A stretch of 64,000 nucleotides of DNA from Emiliania huxleyi CCMP1516 (lineage: Eukaryota > Haptophyta > Isochrysidales > Noelaerhabdaceae), in assembly GCF_000372725.1 (NCBI RefSeq), contig NW_005195085.1:8311-72310 (forward strand), in the 5' to 3' direction. The notes beneath the pieces are model-generated. The model ran no database searches and had not been told where the DNA came from. It worked only from the letters and a program-made list of their open reading frames with translations. Every line of letters begins with the position of its first letter. Position 1 is the first letter of the stretch. Shown here one piece after another: positions 1 to 10,538 of the stretch. Position numbers and translations under genes: made by a program.

Positions 1-216
1 CTCTCTCTTCTCTCCTCTCTCGCCGGAGTCGCGGACCTCGAGGAGCGAGGAGTCGGGTCACATACGCGCGCACGAATCGATCTGTCGAGGGTGCGAGTGC
101 AGCGCGGCGTAGAGGCACAACCCCCAAAAGAAAAACACGGCCGAAAGACGGCGGACAAACTTTCACCACTCCCAGGGGCGCAATCACCACTCTCCCCTTG
201 TACGAGCCTCCCCGCC
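1..216. other. CT-rich leader upstream of first gene
   Basis: The first 30 bases are a CT microsatellite, followed by GC-rich sequence without a supported gene. It probably includes the 5' leader of the gene whose ATG lies at 217. No promoter motif is recognised. Confidence 0.4.
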
Positions 217-1265
217 ATGTCCACCCCGCCCGGACACCCGCGTCCGACGGCGAGCTACATCAAAACTCTCCGCGATCGCGAGGCGGAGAAGGCGGCCGAG
301 AAGGCAGCGGTTTCGCTCGCGTACGCATCTCCGTGCAGCATCCAGCCGGTGGACGACCAGAGCAGCGTGCGAGTGCAGCAGCATATCTTTGCCTGCTTCC
401 GGCGGAAGGCTGAATCGGTCGAGGAGAGGATGTTTGAGCTCTCCACCTACGAGCTCGCCGCGCCTCCTCTCAAGAAGCTGCCCGGCTCGCACCTCGAGCA
501 CCCGCCCGACGGCGACGTCAACTCGAACCTCAAAGCGGGCGCCGATGGACGACCAGAGCGGCGCGACGTGGACGCCGAGCTGCAAGAAAAGCACGGCTAC
601 ACCACGACGTCGCTGCCGCTCCCCAAATCCGGGCTGCTCGGCACGCGGCTCTGTGCGCCCGCCGACGGCCTGGCAGTCCTCCTGCACCCAAAGGAGAGGA
701 AGAGCGAGGTCGCAGTGCTGTGGGTGCCGGGGTTCGGTGGGCGCCTCCCTGCGCATAGAGCCGCCCGCGAGATCAGTGCGTGCAGCGCGCGCGCCCATCA
801 CCCGAGCAACCCCCCTCCCCTTCCCCGCCCCCGCTCCCCCTCCCTCTCTCCCTCTCATACCCACCAACGGGGCGAGCTCTGCTGCCAGGCCGGTATGCTG
901 ACCACATGGAGCCTCTGCGCTCCATCTTCCTCGAGGAGGTTGGCGCCGACCTCTGCGGGATTGACCCGAGCGCGTACGGCCGCGCCTACCGCCGCGCGGC
1001 GGACGATCTCCCCCTCTCTCCCCCATATCTCCCCATATCTCCCCATAGGCCGCGCCTACCGCCGCGCGGCGGACGAGGGCCACGCGCCGCTGTACAACAT
1101 GCTCGACGGCCCGGTTGGGCTGGAGTGCATCGGCCCAGGCGCCGCAGCGCGCACTGCCCCCCCGTCGCCACCCCGCCGCTCTCCTCACCGCCGCCCTCCC
1201 CCACCGCCACCACCACCGCCGCCACCACCGCCACCACCGCCGCCACCGCCACCACCACCGCCACC

Positions 1266-1313
<48 letters not shown>

Positions 1314-1770
1314 GCCGCCGCCACCGCCGCCGTCCTGACCCCCTCGCGCCCGTTTGTGTCGCACCGCCCTGCGCACCTCCTCGTTCACCTCCCCCATATC
1401 TCCCCCCATACCTCCCCCTCTATCTCCCCCCAGGGCTCGACAAGCTCGGCGAGCTCGGCTACACGCGCATCGTGCTCTGGGCGACCCCGAGTAGTAGTAG
1501 TAGCGCAACGCCTGCATTCCAAGATCCGACCCCTAGCCTCCCACGCCCAAGCGACTAGCGACAGAGGACGTGTGGCGTCAATCCACACAGCGACTGGGGG
1601 AGACGGGAGTTTCCGCTCGCTGAGACACAGTGCAAAGCGCGCAGAGACAGAGGGGGGGAGCGACCCGGACGCAGGGCCACACAGTGTGTCTCCCTGCCCG
1701 GCGCCTCCTGCCTCAGCAGCTTCTCGGAACCGTCCGATAGGCAAACTCGACGCAGGGCCTCACCGTGACA

Positions 1771-1801
<31 letters not shown>

Positions 1802-2252
1802 GGCAAACTCGACGCAGGGCCTCGCCGTGACGACGCGACTCAGCTCTAGACGCGGAAGACGTATTCTTGCATTCCAGCTAGCGCTCGAGAGGACACGCAC
1901 TCCGCTGTGCTCGACCGTAGTTCGCCGTAGTCACTGTGTCCAGCGCGGTGCTCTGAACATTCCGAACTCCCGACCAGATGTTGGTGTCTCAGCATAGTAG
2001 GAGTTAGTTCCAAGATCGGACCCCTACGCACGCCCAAGCGACTAGCGACAGGGGACGCGGCTTCAACCCGCACAGCGACGGGGGAGACGGCAGACATGTT
2101 GTGCATGCGCATGTAGGTACCTCACCACTCTGCGCCGCCCGCCCGCCGGCCTCGAGGCGGTCGTCCTCACCTCGCCCTACTTTGCGCTCAACACCAGCTC
2201 GGCCTTCGGCCTCTCGAACCAGTGCGGTGGCGGCTACTGCATCCTCAAGGAG
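217..2252 (+). CDS. alpha/beta-hydrolase-like protein, several exons, incomplete model
   Basis: Exon 1 (217-736) starts at the first ATG of a long open frame and ends in the hydrolase-like strand AVLWVPGF. A GT donor at 737 joins in phase to exon 2 (889-978, HMEPLRSIFLEEVGADLCGID), then a GC-AG intron (979-1048) to exon 3 (from 1049, GRAYRRAADEGHAPLYNMLDG). Later exons give LDKLGELGYTRIVLW (about 1434-1476) and LEAVVLTSPYFALNTS (about 2149-2250), in the order expected for an alpha/beta-hydrolase. I could not find the exon carrying the nucleophile elbow GxSxG, so the model is incomplete or the gene is broken. The introns hold a CCG/CCA microsatellite and a TAA tract flanked by duplicated sequence. 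Substrate unknown. Confidence 0.5.
1185..1336 (+). repeat. CCG/CCA trinucleotide microsatellite in intron
   Basis: About 150 bases of ccgcca/ccgccg units. Read through, it would encode more than 40 prolines, but it lies between two hydrolase exons and ends in CT-rich sequence before an AG acceptor at 1432-1433, so it is most likely intronic. Confidence 0.7.
1741..1832 (+). repeat. TAA microsatellite flanked by 30-bp direct copies
   Basis: The segment from 1741 (starting GCAAACTCGACGCAGGGCCT) recurs at 1803 with about one mismatch per copy. Between them is (TAA)n ending in AG at 1801-1802. A GC-AG intron of 62 nt would remove one copy and the microsatellite exactly. Confidence 0.75.
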
Positions 2253-2689
2253 AGAGCCTGGAGAGAGCACGCCGCGCTTGCTCCACCTCTCGCCCCGTCT
2301 CTCCCACCCGCCTCGCCGAGCCTCGCTGTGTTGCACCGCCCCTCGCTACGCCCCCCCCCGCATCTCTTCACACCTCCAGCGGTGAGCAGGTTGCTGGCTC
2401 GCCGGCGCGTGAGCTCTCCATCGACCGACCTGTCGTCGCGGAGAAGCGAGAGATCAGCCGAGAGGAGCCGAGATGAGCCGAGATGAGCCGGAGATGGAAC
2501 GAGATGAGCCGAGATGAGCCGCGATCACCGCCGCCGAGAGCCCCCCGGGCACGGCTGCTCTTCCCGCAAAAGCGCAGCCCCCGGGGGCAAAAGCGCAGCC
2601 CCGAGAGCACACGCAGACAGCCGAGGCCTCGCCGGGCGAGAGACTTGTGTTGGCGAGAGGAGGTCTGAGGGGTGGTCACGCGTGGTGAG

Positions 2690-3606
2690 CAGGTACGACG
2701 AGATTGTGTGGGCGGAGCCGTCGGCAGAGCTGCGCGCAAGGCTGTCCGAGGCCCTCCAGTAGCAGTGAGGCCCTCCAGTAGCAGCTGAGTCCGGTAGCAG
2801 TGAGTAGCTGAGTCCAGCAGACAAGAGTTGGGCAGCATTCAGTCGGCAGCAGGGAGTCGGGAGCAGTCTTGCCGAGATCCGAGGCTGGCCGAGGCTGGCC
2901 GAGGCTGACGGCGGACAAGTTCGCGGGTGCTCTTGGGTCCTCTCGGGTCCTCTCGGGTACTCTCGGCTGCTCCTCTCGGGCTCCTCTCGGCTCCTCTCGG
3001 CTACTCTCGGCTCCTCTCGGGTCACCTCGGGTCCTCTCGGGTCACTTCGGTCCCATCTCGGGTCACCTCGGGTCACCTCGTGTCACCACAGGCGGACAAG
3101 CATGCGCCCGAAAAGGGGTGGCGAAGCAGCAAGCGGGCAGAGTGGCGGAGCGGCCTCCTCTGCCAACCTCCCTTCTGAATGCCTCTTGCCTTTTCTTGTT
3201 TAGGCACGCGAAGTGGTTCTGCACCTTCGAGCCGGCGCCGCGGAGAGGGGGAGTCCTGGTCCGCGAGACAGCTGCTTAGGAGGTGGTTGTGGTGGAGTAG
3301 GAGCCGCAGGAGGCGGAGATGAAGGCGTGCTACGAGCGCATCACGCAGGAGCGACGGGGTGGGGGTAGCCACACACGGCACGCATCATGCAGCGGCGCGG
3401 CTAGCGAGTGACCGGGGAGTGACCGAGGAGTGACCGAGGAGTGACCGAGTCGCTCTCTTCCCCACCAGCTTCCCTGCCAGGAGCGGCGCGGCTACTGGCT
3501 GATGAGTAGTCGCCGATTCTCCCCTCCAGGAGCTGCGCGCCGCCTCGAGGCGGAGGATCGAGATGGAGGAGGAGATCCGGCAGCTGCGCGCCGAGCCCGC
3601 CGACTG
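2690..3606 (+). CDS. coiled-coil C-terminal exons, unrecognised gene
   Basis: Short open segments separated by 10-bp minisatellites: RYDEIVWAEPSAELRARLSEAL (2692-2757), ADKHAPEKGWRSSKRAEW (about 3092-3150), HAKWFCTFEPAPRRGG (3204-3250), EAEMKACYERITQERR (about 3313-3356) and a terminal exon QELRAASRRRIEMEEEIRQL ending in TGA at 3604-3606. The heptad-like charged C-terminus suggests a coiled coil. Exon order and joins are inferred; it may be the 3' part of the preceding hydrolase locus or a separate gene. No family recognised. Confidence 0.35.
2925..3091 (+). repeat. 10-bp minisatellite (GGTCCTCTCG / GGCTCCTCTC units)
   Basis: About 15 imperfect units with period 10 and drifting sequence, lying between two small coding segments and ending in cacag before GCGGACAAG. 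The sequence before the array contains a related copy, CGGCGGACAAG. It behaves as an intron filler. Confidence 0.7.
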
Positions 3607-3757
3607 ACGCGCGACGCCGCGCGGCAGCAACGGTAACACAGTCAATCCACCGCAACCTGAACCTCGACACGTACTGTCTACTGATGTCTGCTCGACGGAG
3701 TGTGCGCTTTCTGGCTTGCTTGAGGATAAAAATTAGGCATCTTCCCGAGCCCCTATA

Positions 3758-5899
3758 GGGTTGTTGCGCGAGTATGTAAAGGGGAAGGACCCTCAGTTGA
3801 CCAGGGGTTGTGCGCCAGGCGCAGGCCCTCCTGCGTCCTGCTCGGCTCCAGCCAGTACTTTAGACTAGTCTTGTCATCACGAACAGAGCGAGAGGAGACG
3901 GATCTGACCTCAGGGCCGATGTGACCAAGCGCTGGTAGCGTGGTTTAACCTCACACCCATGGTCTCACAGTGTGCCGGCAGTCGCCGAGCAGTGTCGCTC
4001 ACACAAGCCGCAGCACAAGTGACTGAGGGCCAGTGAGGGTGATCCCATCGCTGTGACAGCTGTGGCAGCCGCACAGTAGGCTGTGCCAACTGTGCAGAGC
4101 GTGTGAGCAGCAGGGGAGCTTCACTCCAGGCTTCAGGCGCAAAGAGCTGCATGCCACCGAAGGCGCTGTCGAGGTTCGCCGAGCGCGGCGAAATCGGGGG
4201 AAGCCGTCACCGACGAGCGCGTTGGACTTTTCACTCCGGACAAAGACGGCGACACGCACACGAGCTGCGGCCGTGTCGCCGTCATAGCGGCGAGGCGCGG
4301 GACCGTCTGTGGCGAAGTGGGTCGCGTCCCCCGATTTCCTCAACTCAACCCAGGGAGTGCACAGATCCAACAGGAGTGAGCAGGCTCGACGCCGTACTCG
4401 AGATGAATGGTTGGGTAGTAGGGCTAGAGGGTCGCTCTACACTTAGCCTCTGCAGCGAGCGAGCGCTCAACTTAGCCCCCACACGGAGCCGGGCTCGGAC
4501 TTAGACGCTGTATGGTCGGGGGCCACGAACTTAGACGACATAAGGCCAACTCCGGGCAAAACCCGGGTATACCTGAAAAGCCTCCAGGTTTACCCGAAAT
4601 ACCTGGACGCGTCCCGACCAACGTATGCCGCGCACGACGCCATATCGCCTTCTCCCAGGGCCAGTGCGCTACTTGCGGCGCGCAACGCCTGCTCAAGTAC
4701 CCCCCCCACCATGTGCTGCCGCTATGCGTGCCTTAAGGCGGCTGCGGCGAAGCGGCGGGCGCGGCATGCCGATGGCAGTGCGGACGATGCGGTTGCGATG
4801 TGTTCTGCTTCAAGATCGTGGCGGTGCTTGGCATGCACTTCTGCGATCCCAATCAGCTCATCGCAACGAAGCAGAGCAACAAGCTGGCTGCTGCCAACAA
4901 GGCCCTATGCTACCTCACGCGCGGATCGTTCAAAGAGGACCAGCACACACAGGCTTCACGCCTTCACCGTCACGCATTTGATTAAGCTTGAGGAGCTTCG
5001 TGTCATGTGAGAACTGTTTGGCTAGACGTCGCTCAAGAATGAAGGAGCAGCAACGTCGAAAGTCGAAAGAGGAGGATGCTGAAGCGGCGATTGCTAAGCA
5101 TGAAGAGGATCGATCGCCCGCCGCAGGCGAAGAAAATTTGGGGGCTGCGCCGTATCGTTGTACGTTGATCACGGTGGGAGCCTCCTGGCCCCAGGCCGTG
5201 CCACGGCCGACTTAGCCGATGTAAGAGGCTCCCGCTGATCTTAGACCGCGCAAGCACTCCAGCGTGGCTAGCCACACTTAGACCCGTCCAGCCTCGAGGC
5301 TCAGAACTTAGACTACTACCCAACCAGTTCGAGATGGAGCTGCCACAAACTCGCCGCCGAGCGTGCCACCGAAGGCGTCCTGGCGGAGGTGGTGGAGTGT
5401 GAGACCTGAGGCTGCGGAGGTGACGCCTGAGGTACCGGCCCGTGCACAGCGACTCAGCTGGCGACCACCACGGGCTCAGACGAGACTTGTCGACTCGTTC
5501 CGGCTCAGCTTCACCGTGGTCATCGGGCGTCTGTCGACGTCAGGACCACCCATACAGCTCGCGGGTTTGAGGTCGCAAGAGCCAAGTTGGTGGCGTTTGG
5601 ACATCCCAACCATCACACAAGACAGCCTGTAGGTGATGGCGGGACGGCGCAGTGTTTGTGGCACTGTAGGCACCCGCGGCACGGCCCCGCTGTCGGCTCT
5701 CGCGGGCTGCGGAACCGGCCCCAGAAGGGGACGGTCCGGGCGAGTGTGGCAGCTCCTGCGCTAGTATGGGCACCCCCTCTATCACAGCAACACTACTGAT
5801 CCTGGTCATTAGAGCTGCCAGGGATAGCGTCAGGAGCCGGTAGGAGTCAAAACCCCTCATATTTGAGACATCGTGGCCCATATACTCGTGCAACAACCC
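3758..5899. mobile_element. DNA transposon 1 with 17-bp terminal inverted repeats
   Basis: The left end (3759-3775) reads GGTTGTTGCGCGAGTAT and the right end (5882-5898) is its reverse complement with one mismatch (ATACTCGTGCAACAACC). CTATA flanks both sides and may be a 5-bp target duplication, though the boundary is ambiguous by one base. The right 560 bp (5338-5899) are almost identical, in inverted orientation, to the left end of a second element at 18958. No transposase was recognised. Internal open segments include a CxxC-type cysteine cluster around 4660-4735 and a basic segment around 4990-5110. The family cannot be named from sequence alone. Confidence 0.7.
4637..5215 (+). CDS. cysteine-cluster/basic ORF fragments inside transposon 1
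   Basis: Three open segments look protein-like: RRHIAFSQGQCATCGAQRLL (from about 4637, CxxC), FKIVAVLGMHFCDPNQLI (about 4806-4860, ending at 4985), and SCENCLARRRSRMKEQQRRK (about 5003-5062, ending at 5215). CxxCL followed by an arginine cluster resembles nuclear or DNA-binding zinc motifs in general form only. They may be exons of one transposon-borne or captured gene. Function not assigned. Confidence 0.25.
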
Positions 5900-6142
5900 T
5901 ATATGAATATGTGTGCAAGCCGTCCCGGCGCGCCGCCCGCCCCCCCGACCGCACAGGGCACAGCCACCCAGCTCCCAGGCTCAAGCGTGCTCGCGACGTG
6001 GTTACGTACCACATATAAAAAGAGAGATAGAGAGCGCCGTCCGCATACGTACGGCCACACTCGCACTAAGAGCACAAAACCTAGCGGCCTGATTCGCTTT
6101 GTAACCTGAACGACTCGAGCTTTTGCGCGCAGACGAGCGCGG

Positions 6143-6232
6143 CTATGCGACTGCCTTTTCCTCCTCGGAGCGCGCGGACGCGTCGGCGGCCGCCACCAGC
6201 GCCGGGTCGAGCCTCGTCGCCTCGCCGCTAAA
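6143..6232 (-). pseudogene. duplicated C-terminal tail of the vWD-like gene
   Basis: Read on the minus strand, this segment encodes EATRLDPALVAAADASARSEE followed by KAVA and a stop at 6143-6145. The same 21-residue tail ends the proline-rich vWD-like gene at 15671. The match covers about 75 bp at high nucleotide identity and stops abruptly at 6232. It is a detached exon fragment, either from a decayed paralogue or a partial duplication. Confidence 0.6.
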
Positions 6233-6867
6233 CAGAAGGGGGGCTTTCAAGAGTTGTTTCATTGAAGCAAAATGAATTGAGCACTGGATAGGGTCGATTC
6301 CGCGTGGTACGGGACCCCTCGAAATGAATTACGTGCATTCGTGCCTGCGCTGGTTGGCGTGTTTCTTTCTTGGGGAAGCAAATTGGCCTTCGTTCGTTCG
6401 TACGGGTTGTGGGCACTCGCCACCACTTTTTTCAGTCGGTGTACTTTTAGCTTAATTAATTAATGCGTAGGAGAAAGGGGAGAGGTGCTTACGAACATGC
6501 CCGCACGCAGGTGGAAGACTGCTGACAGGGTTTGCGATGAGGGGCGACACCGATGCGTGGCGCATTCGAGCATCGCGGGGTTGATCAAAAACGAGAATAC
6601 TGTCCGTTTTATTTATTTATTTAGGAGGAGTAGCAGCAGGGACCCGAGGGACAACGTGGAGGACGGAGCTAGTGCTATCCCTGTCGCAAGGACGACCCCG
6701 TTGCCGACCACTCCCACCTTAGCTCTACACAAGAACCGCATGGGCGGGGGCCCGCTCCTTTGTACCCACCTCTCTAGCGAAGTGTCCGGACATTAATTTT
6801 CACTTATGACTCACCAGGAGGCGCGCGCGTCGATCGGGAAGCGCTGCCGCACGGCTTCGCCTATCCC
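6233..6867. other. intergenic region without a supported gene
   Basis: AT-richer than its surroundings. It contains the motif GTCCGTTTTATTTATTTATT (6603-6622), whose reverse complement recurs near 23169 and 34732. An open frame from 6497 to 6796 lacks recognisable composition or motifs. No gene is called. Confidence 0.4.
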
Positions 6868-8540
6868 TCAGGTGGGACCTCGCTCAAATCTCGGACGTAT
6901 CTCGTGTCTAGGACGTGTAGCGCTGTTGCGGCGGCCCTCGTAGCCGACGAACTCAGCGTGCAAGTTCACCGTCGGGTCGCAGTGGGACGGGACGAGCCGC
7001 AGCACCGACCCGACCGGCAAAGCGCCTGCGCGTGACGTGGACATGTCGTGGACGTGTCGCGTGCCGGCAGCACCGGACCCTCGGGCCGCCTGCCGCCACG
7101 CCATGCAAGATGCCGTGCTCGTCCCCTCCGGCGCGGTACTCGAGGTTTGGGTGGCCTGCTCACAGCGATGACACGTCCATGACATGTCCATCCACGACGA
7201 TGACGCGAGGCGGGGGCGGCCGGGCCTGCTCACAGCCGGGCGCGTGGCGAGCTCCCGTCTCACCACTCCCTCACCCCAAGCCGGGCGGGTGGCCGACGAC
7301 AGACGGGGCACCCGACAGCAAGTCGATCGCCTTGGTGCCGGCGTCGACAACGCGGCGGCCTAGAGGGAGCTCCATGCACGGTCCAGAGACGGCCCGGCCC
7401 GGAGGAGGTGCGTGGCGCCGACCCGGCGGCGGCCGGCGGCGTCATTAGCGGAGATCACCGCCGTCTGCACGAAGAGGCTCTGCGCGAAGGCGGCGCCGCG
7501 GGCGGCGGGCGGGAAGGGCTCGTTCTGGCCATAGTCACCGTCCATGAAGAGATACGAGCCTGCGGGGGGACGTGTCTCGGACGTGTCTCGGACTTGTCTC
7601 GGACTTGTCTAGACGAGCTGCGCGGACCTCGGTGGATCTCTGCATATGTATCAGCCGATCTCCAGCTGAGCTGTGCAGATCTCGGCGGCATCTCGGCTAG
7701 TCTAGCGCCAGGCTGCAGCTCGGTGTGGACGCCTCCCTCGAGCTCGTACGGGAAGGTGCCGGTGCCTCCTCCGGTGACGCAAGGCACGTCGATCGAGTGG
7801 CGCCTCCGGGAGGGAGGCGGAACGGTCAACTTCAACGCAGCAGTGGTTTGAGTTCTACCACGAGGACCTCCTCAGTGTTGCCTTCGGTGCGGTCGGAGGC
7901 CGAGGGGCTGGGAAGGAAGCGCACTGATACAGCCTCCGCGCCTCAGGAGGGCGGCGGCGGCGGCGGCGCGCGCCACCGGCCCCTCGAGGACTCGCCGCCG
8001 CCTCTCCTCCGCCGAGCGCACATGCTGGATCCCTCCGTGGTAGCAGTGCAGCCCTCCGAACCGAAGCCGGCCAGACGCGCTGATTGCCGACGCGAGAGCG
8101 AGGGCCGCCTCGGGCGCAGATACGCCGCAGCGGTTCTGGCCGGCGTCCACCTCGACGTAGGCGTCGATCTCCACCCCTCTCGTCTCCGCCGCCGCGGAGA
8201 GCGCCTCGATCTGGCAGCGGGAGTCTACAAGGACACCCAACCTGAGCGAGGGCGTCGCCGCCAGTAGAGCGAGCCGGTGCAGCTTGTCCTTGCCAACCAG
8301 TTGGTTGGTGAGGAGCACGTCAGTGCAGCCACCTCGCACCATGCACTCCGCCTCGACCACAGTCTGCGCGCACACATGCTTGAGCCCGAGGTAGCGGGCG
8401 AGGGCGCTGCTCTTCAGAGCCTTTCCGTGGGTGCGAATAGCCGCTCTGCCCCCCACCGCCGCCACCATCGCCGCGGCATTGCGCTGCGTTCGGGCCAGGT
8501 CGAGCACGAGCGCCGGCGTCACCACGTCGGTGATTAGCAT
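6868..8540 (-). CDS. D-threonine aldolase / D-serine dehydratase family PLP enzyme
   Basis: The main exon (8540 to about 7945) starts at MLITDVVTPALVLDLARTQRNA and contains HGKALKS, the expected pyridoxal-phosphate lysine region, followed by TDVLLTNQLVG, EVDAGQNRCGV and GGLHCYHGGIQH. Further exons encode VTGGGTGTFPYELEGGVHTE (about 7800-7705), SYLFMDGDYGQNEPFPPA (about 7570-7445), VVDAGTKAIDLLSGAPSVVG (about 7360-7270), EYRAGGDEHGILH and finally RLVPSHCDPTVNLHAEFVG (about 7000-6940), whose His-Cys-Asp matches the metal-binding motif of this fold. The order matches the family: an alanine-racemase-type barrel plus C-terminal beta domain. One clear intron is GC-AG (donor CCTG/GCGCTAG, acceptor CCGCAG/GCTCG). 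Exact substrate among D-threonine, D-serine or hydroxy-D-aspartate is not determinable. Confidence 0.8.
7560..7705 (-). repeat. 11-bp minisatellite in aldolase intron
   Basis: On the plus strand, units like acgtgtctcgg and acttgtctcgg repeat at about 7570-7610, within the intron between the TGGGTGTF and FMDGDYGQN exons. No exon duplication is obvious here. Confidence 0.6.
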
Positions 8541-8544
8541 GCTC

Positions 8545-8853
8545 CTAGGCACGCTCTCCGAGGTCTCTCGGAGCAGAGCACCGTCGTCGTCTTCGAAATT
8601 CACAATGGGTCCTCGGCAGGTCCTCGGAGAGGGTACCCTGGGTGGGCGGGGCTCTACTCGCCCGGGTCCAGCCCCGCGAGTTGAGGAAGCTGCCAGGCTG
8701 CTGCACTTGGGGTGGGACGACAGGGGTAGACCGTGCTGTTGCTGTGAACAGCTGGGGCACGCGCCTTATCTGGCCCGGCCCCTTGGGGACTTGCGGCTCG
8801 GGTGCGACCTCTAACCGCGGGTCGCAGACCGTGCTCTCGGTGTCCGATGACAT
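8545..8853 (-). CDS. hypothetical protein, MSSDTEST copy 1
   Basis: ATG at 8853; the first 52 residues (beginning MSSDTESTVCDPRLEVAPEP) are encoded inside the 555-bp duplicated unit and are identical in copy 2 at 9520. After the unit boundary near 8698 the two reading frames diverge. No domain recognised; it could be an exon of either neighbour or a by-product of the repeat. Confidence 0.25.
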   Translation of the reverse strand: MSSDTESTVCDPRLEVAPEPQVPKGPGQIRRVPQLFTATARSTPVVPPQVQQPGSFLNSRGWTRASRAPPTQGTLSEDLPRTHCEFRRRRRCSAPRDLGERA

Positions 8854-9252
8854 GGCGCCTCTTCACGATCAGCACGCCAGTCTGTTCACACCTCTCTTCT
8901 GTTCACTTCACGGAGTGACAGGGGTTCGTTACCCAGTTTAAGAAAGGCTTCAAGAAAACACACACACAGAAAAACACCGTCATTTACAAACGACCGGAGC
9001 CAGCGCGCTTGTGGCTTCCACTCACAAGCACGCTTTTCCACGTCTCCGTCCCCGCTCTACCTAAGGCTTGCCGCTCGAACCAATGGCGGTGGGGACGGAG
9101 GTGTCGCCTCCGTCCCCGCCGTGGAGGCAGCGCCTCTCTCCCCGCTCGACCTATAGCGGTCGGCGGACTCGAGTTCGAGTGGGGACGGCGGCTCATATTG
9201 CTAAATATAAAATTCCCCCACCCGGGTGGGGGAACATAAAAATACCTCAGGG
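8698..9252. repeat. 555-bp duplicated unit, copy 1
   Basis: Near-identical to 9365-9919 at a constant offset of 667 bases. It contains three strong inverted repeats: a perfect palindrome TTCCCCCACCCGGGTGGGGG (from about 9213), a GGGGACGGAGG...CCTCCGTCCCC hairpin (about 9091-9118) and a CTTGTGG...CCACTCACAAG hairpin (9009-9031). It also includes a CA microsatellite (8958-8967). Confidence 0.9.
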
Positions 9253-9520
9253 CCGATCCGATCGGGATGTCGGCGAGCTCGTTCAGCCAGGCCGAGTTGT
9301 GGCCAAGGAATGGCGACTTGGGGCACTCGGCCTTCTTCTTGGCGTCCCATCCGCCGCTACCAAGCTGCTGCACTTGGGGTGGGACGACAGGGGTAGACCG
9401 TGCTGTTGCTGTGAACAGCTGGGGCACGCGCCTTATCTGGCCCGGCCCCTTGGGGACTTGCGGCTCGGGTGCGACCTCTAACCGCGGGTCGCAGACCGTG
9501 CTCTCGGTGTCCGATGACAT
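9253..9520 (-). CDS. hypothetical protein, MSSDTEST copy 2
   Basis: ATG at 9520. After the shared 52 residues it continues in the unique spacer with a plausible segment, DAKKKAECPKSPFLGHNSAW and LNELADIPIG, and then enters copy 1 of the duplicated unit, where the frame is probably not coding. No family recognised. Confidence 0.3.
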
Positions 9521-9919
9521 GGCGCCTCTTCACGATCAGCACGCCAGTCTGTTCACACCTCTCTTCTGTTCACTTCACGGAGTGACAGGGGTTCGTTACC
9601 CAGTTTAAGAAAGGCTTCAAGAAAACACACACACAGAAAAACACCGTCATTTACAAACGACCGGAGCCAGCGCGCTTGTGGCTTCCACTCACAAGCACGC
9701 TTTTCCACGTCTCCGTCCCCGCTCTACCTAAGGCTTGCCGCTCGAACCAATGGCGGTGGGGACGGAGGTGTCGCCTCCGTCCCCGCCGTGGAGGCAGCGC
9801 CTCTCTCCCCGCTCGACCTATAGCGGTCGGCGGACTCGAGTTCGAGTGGGGACGGCGGCTCATATTGCTAAATATAAAATTCCCCCACCCGGGTGGGGGA
9901 ACATAAAAATACCTCAGGG
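9365..9919. repeat. 555-bp duplicated unit, copy 2
   Basis: Direct copy of 8698-9252, with the same palindromes. A 112-bp unique spacer (9253-9364) separates the copies. The very high identity implies a recent duplication or ongoing gene conversion. Confidence 0.9.
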
Positions 9920-10068
9920 TGCTGTGCGGGTGTGAATGCAAGAGCGCTGCGCTGAGAACGAGCAGCCAGGAAGGAGCTGCCAGGAAGGTCGCGTTGCCTC
10001 CGGGGAGGGCCGGCCGCCTCTGATCGCTTCTCGGCAACGTAGATCTACGCCGAGTTTTCCTCCGGCGT

Positions 10069-10448
10069 ATGCTCTTCCAGCGGCTCCTGCCTCCTGGAGC
10101 GAGGAGCGACAGCGGCGACGGCAAGATCGAGATTGATGGCGCGACTTCATCCAACGAGCCACCTCAGCGATTCGCCGGGCTCGGAGGCGCGCTCGTGGCG
10201 GCCTGCCTCGCAGCCGTGCAGAGCATCGCCTGCGCCAAAGTCATGGCCGGTCCGCTGCCTGGTGAGGCGGTAGCCGTCGCGATGGCGCTGTGCCTCCTCT
10301 CCTCGTGCGCTCTTCAGCTCCTCCTGTGCTGGCTCAGCCGTCTTGCGCTGGTCGCGTGCGCCGACTCGTTCGCCGCCGCGCTCTTTTCTCCCCTCGCGGC
10401 GCGGCTGCTCGCCGCCGACTGCCCGAGCCCTCTCGGTCACCTGGCTCT

Positions 10449-10538
<90 letters not shown>

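Noticed and set aside
184..1188. Long minus-strand ORF opposite the hydrolase exons
   Set aside because: It is the antisense shadow of GC-rich coding sequence, with Arg/Gly-biased composition and no domain.
1185..1336. Long polyproline tail of a 415-residue ORF
   Set aside because: The stretch is a microsatellite between recognisable hydrolase exons, so it is read as intron.
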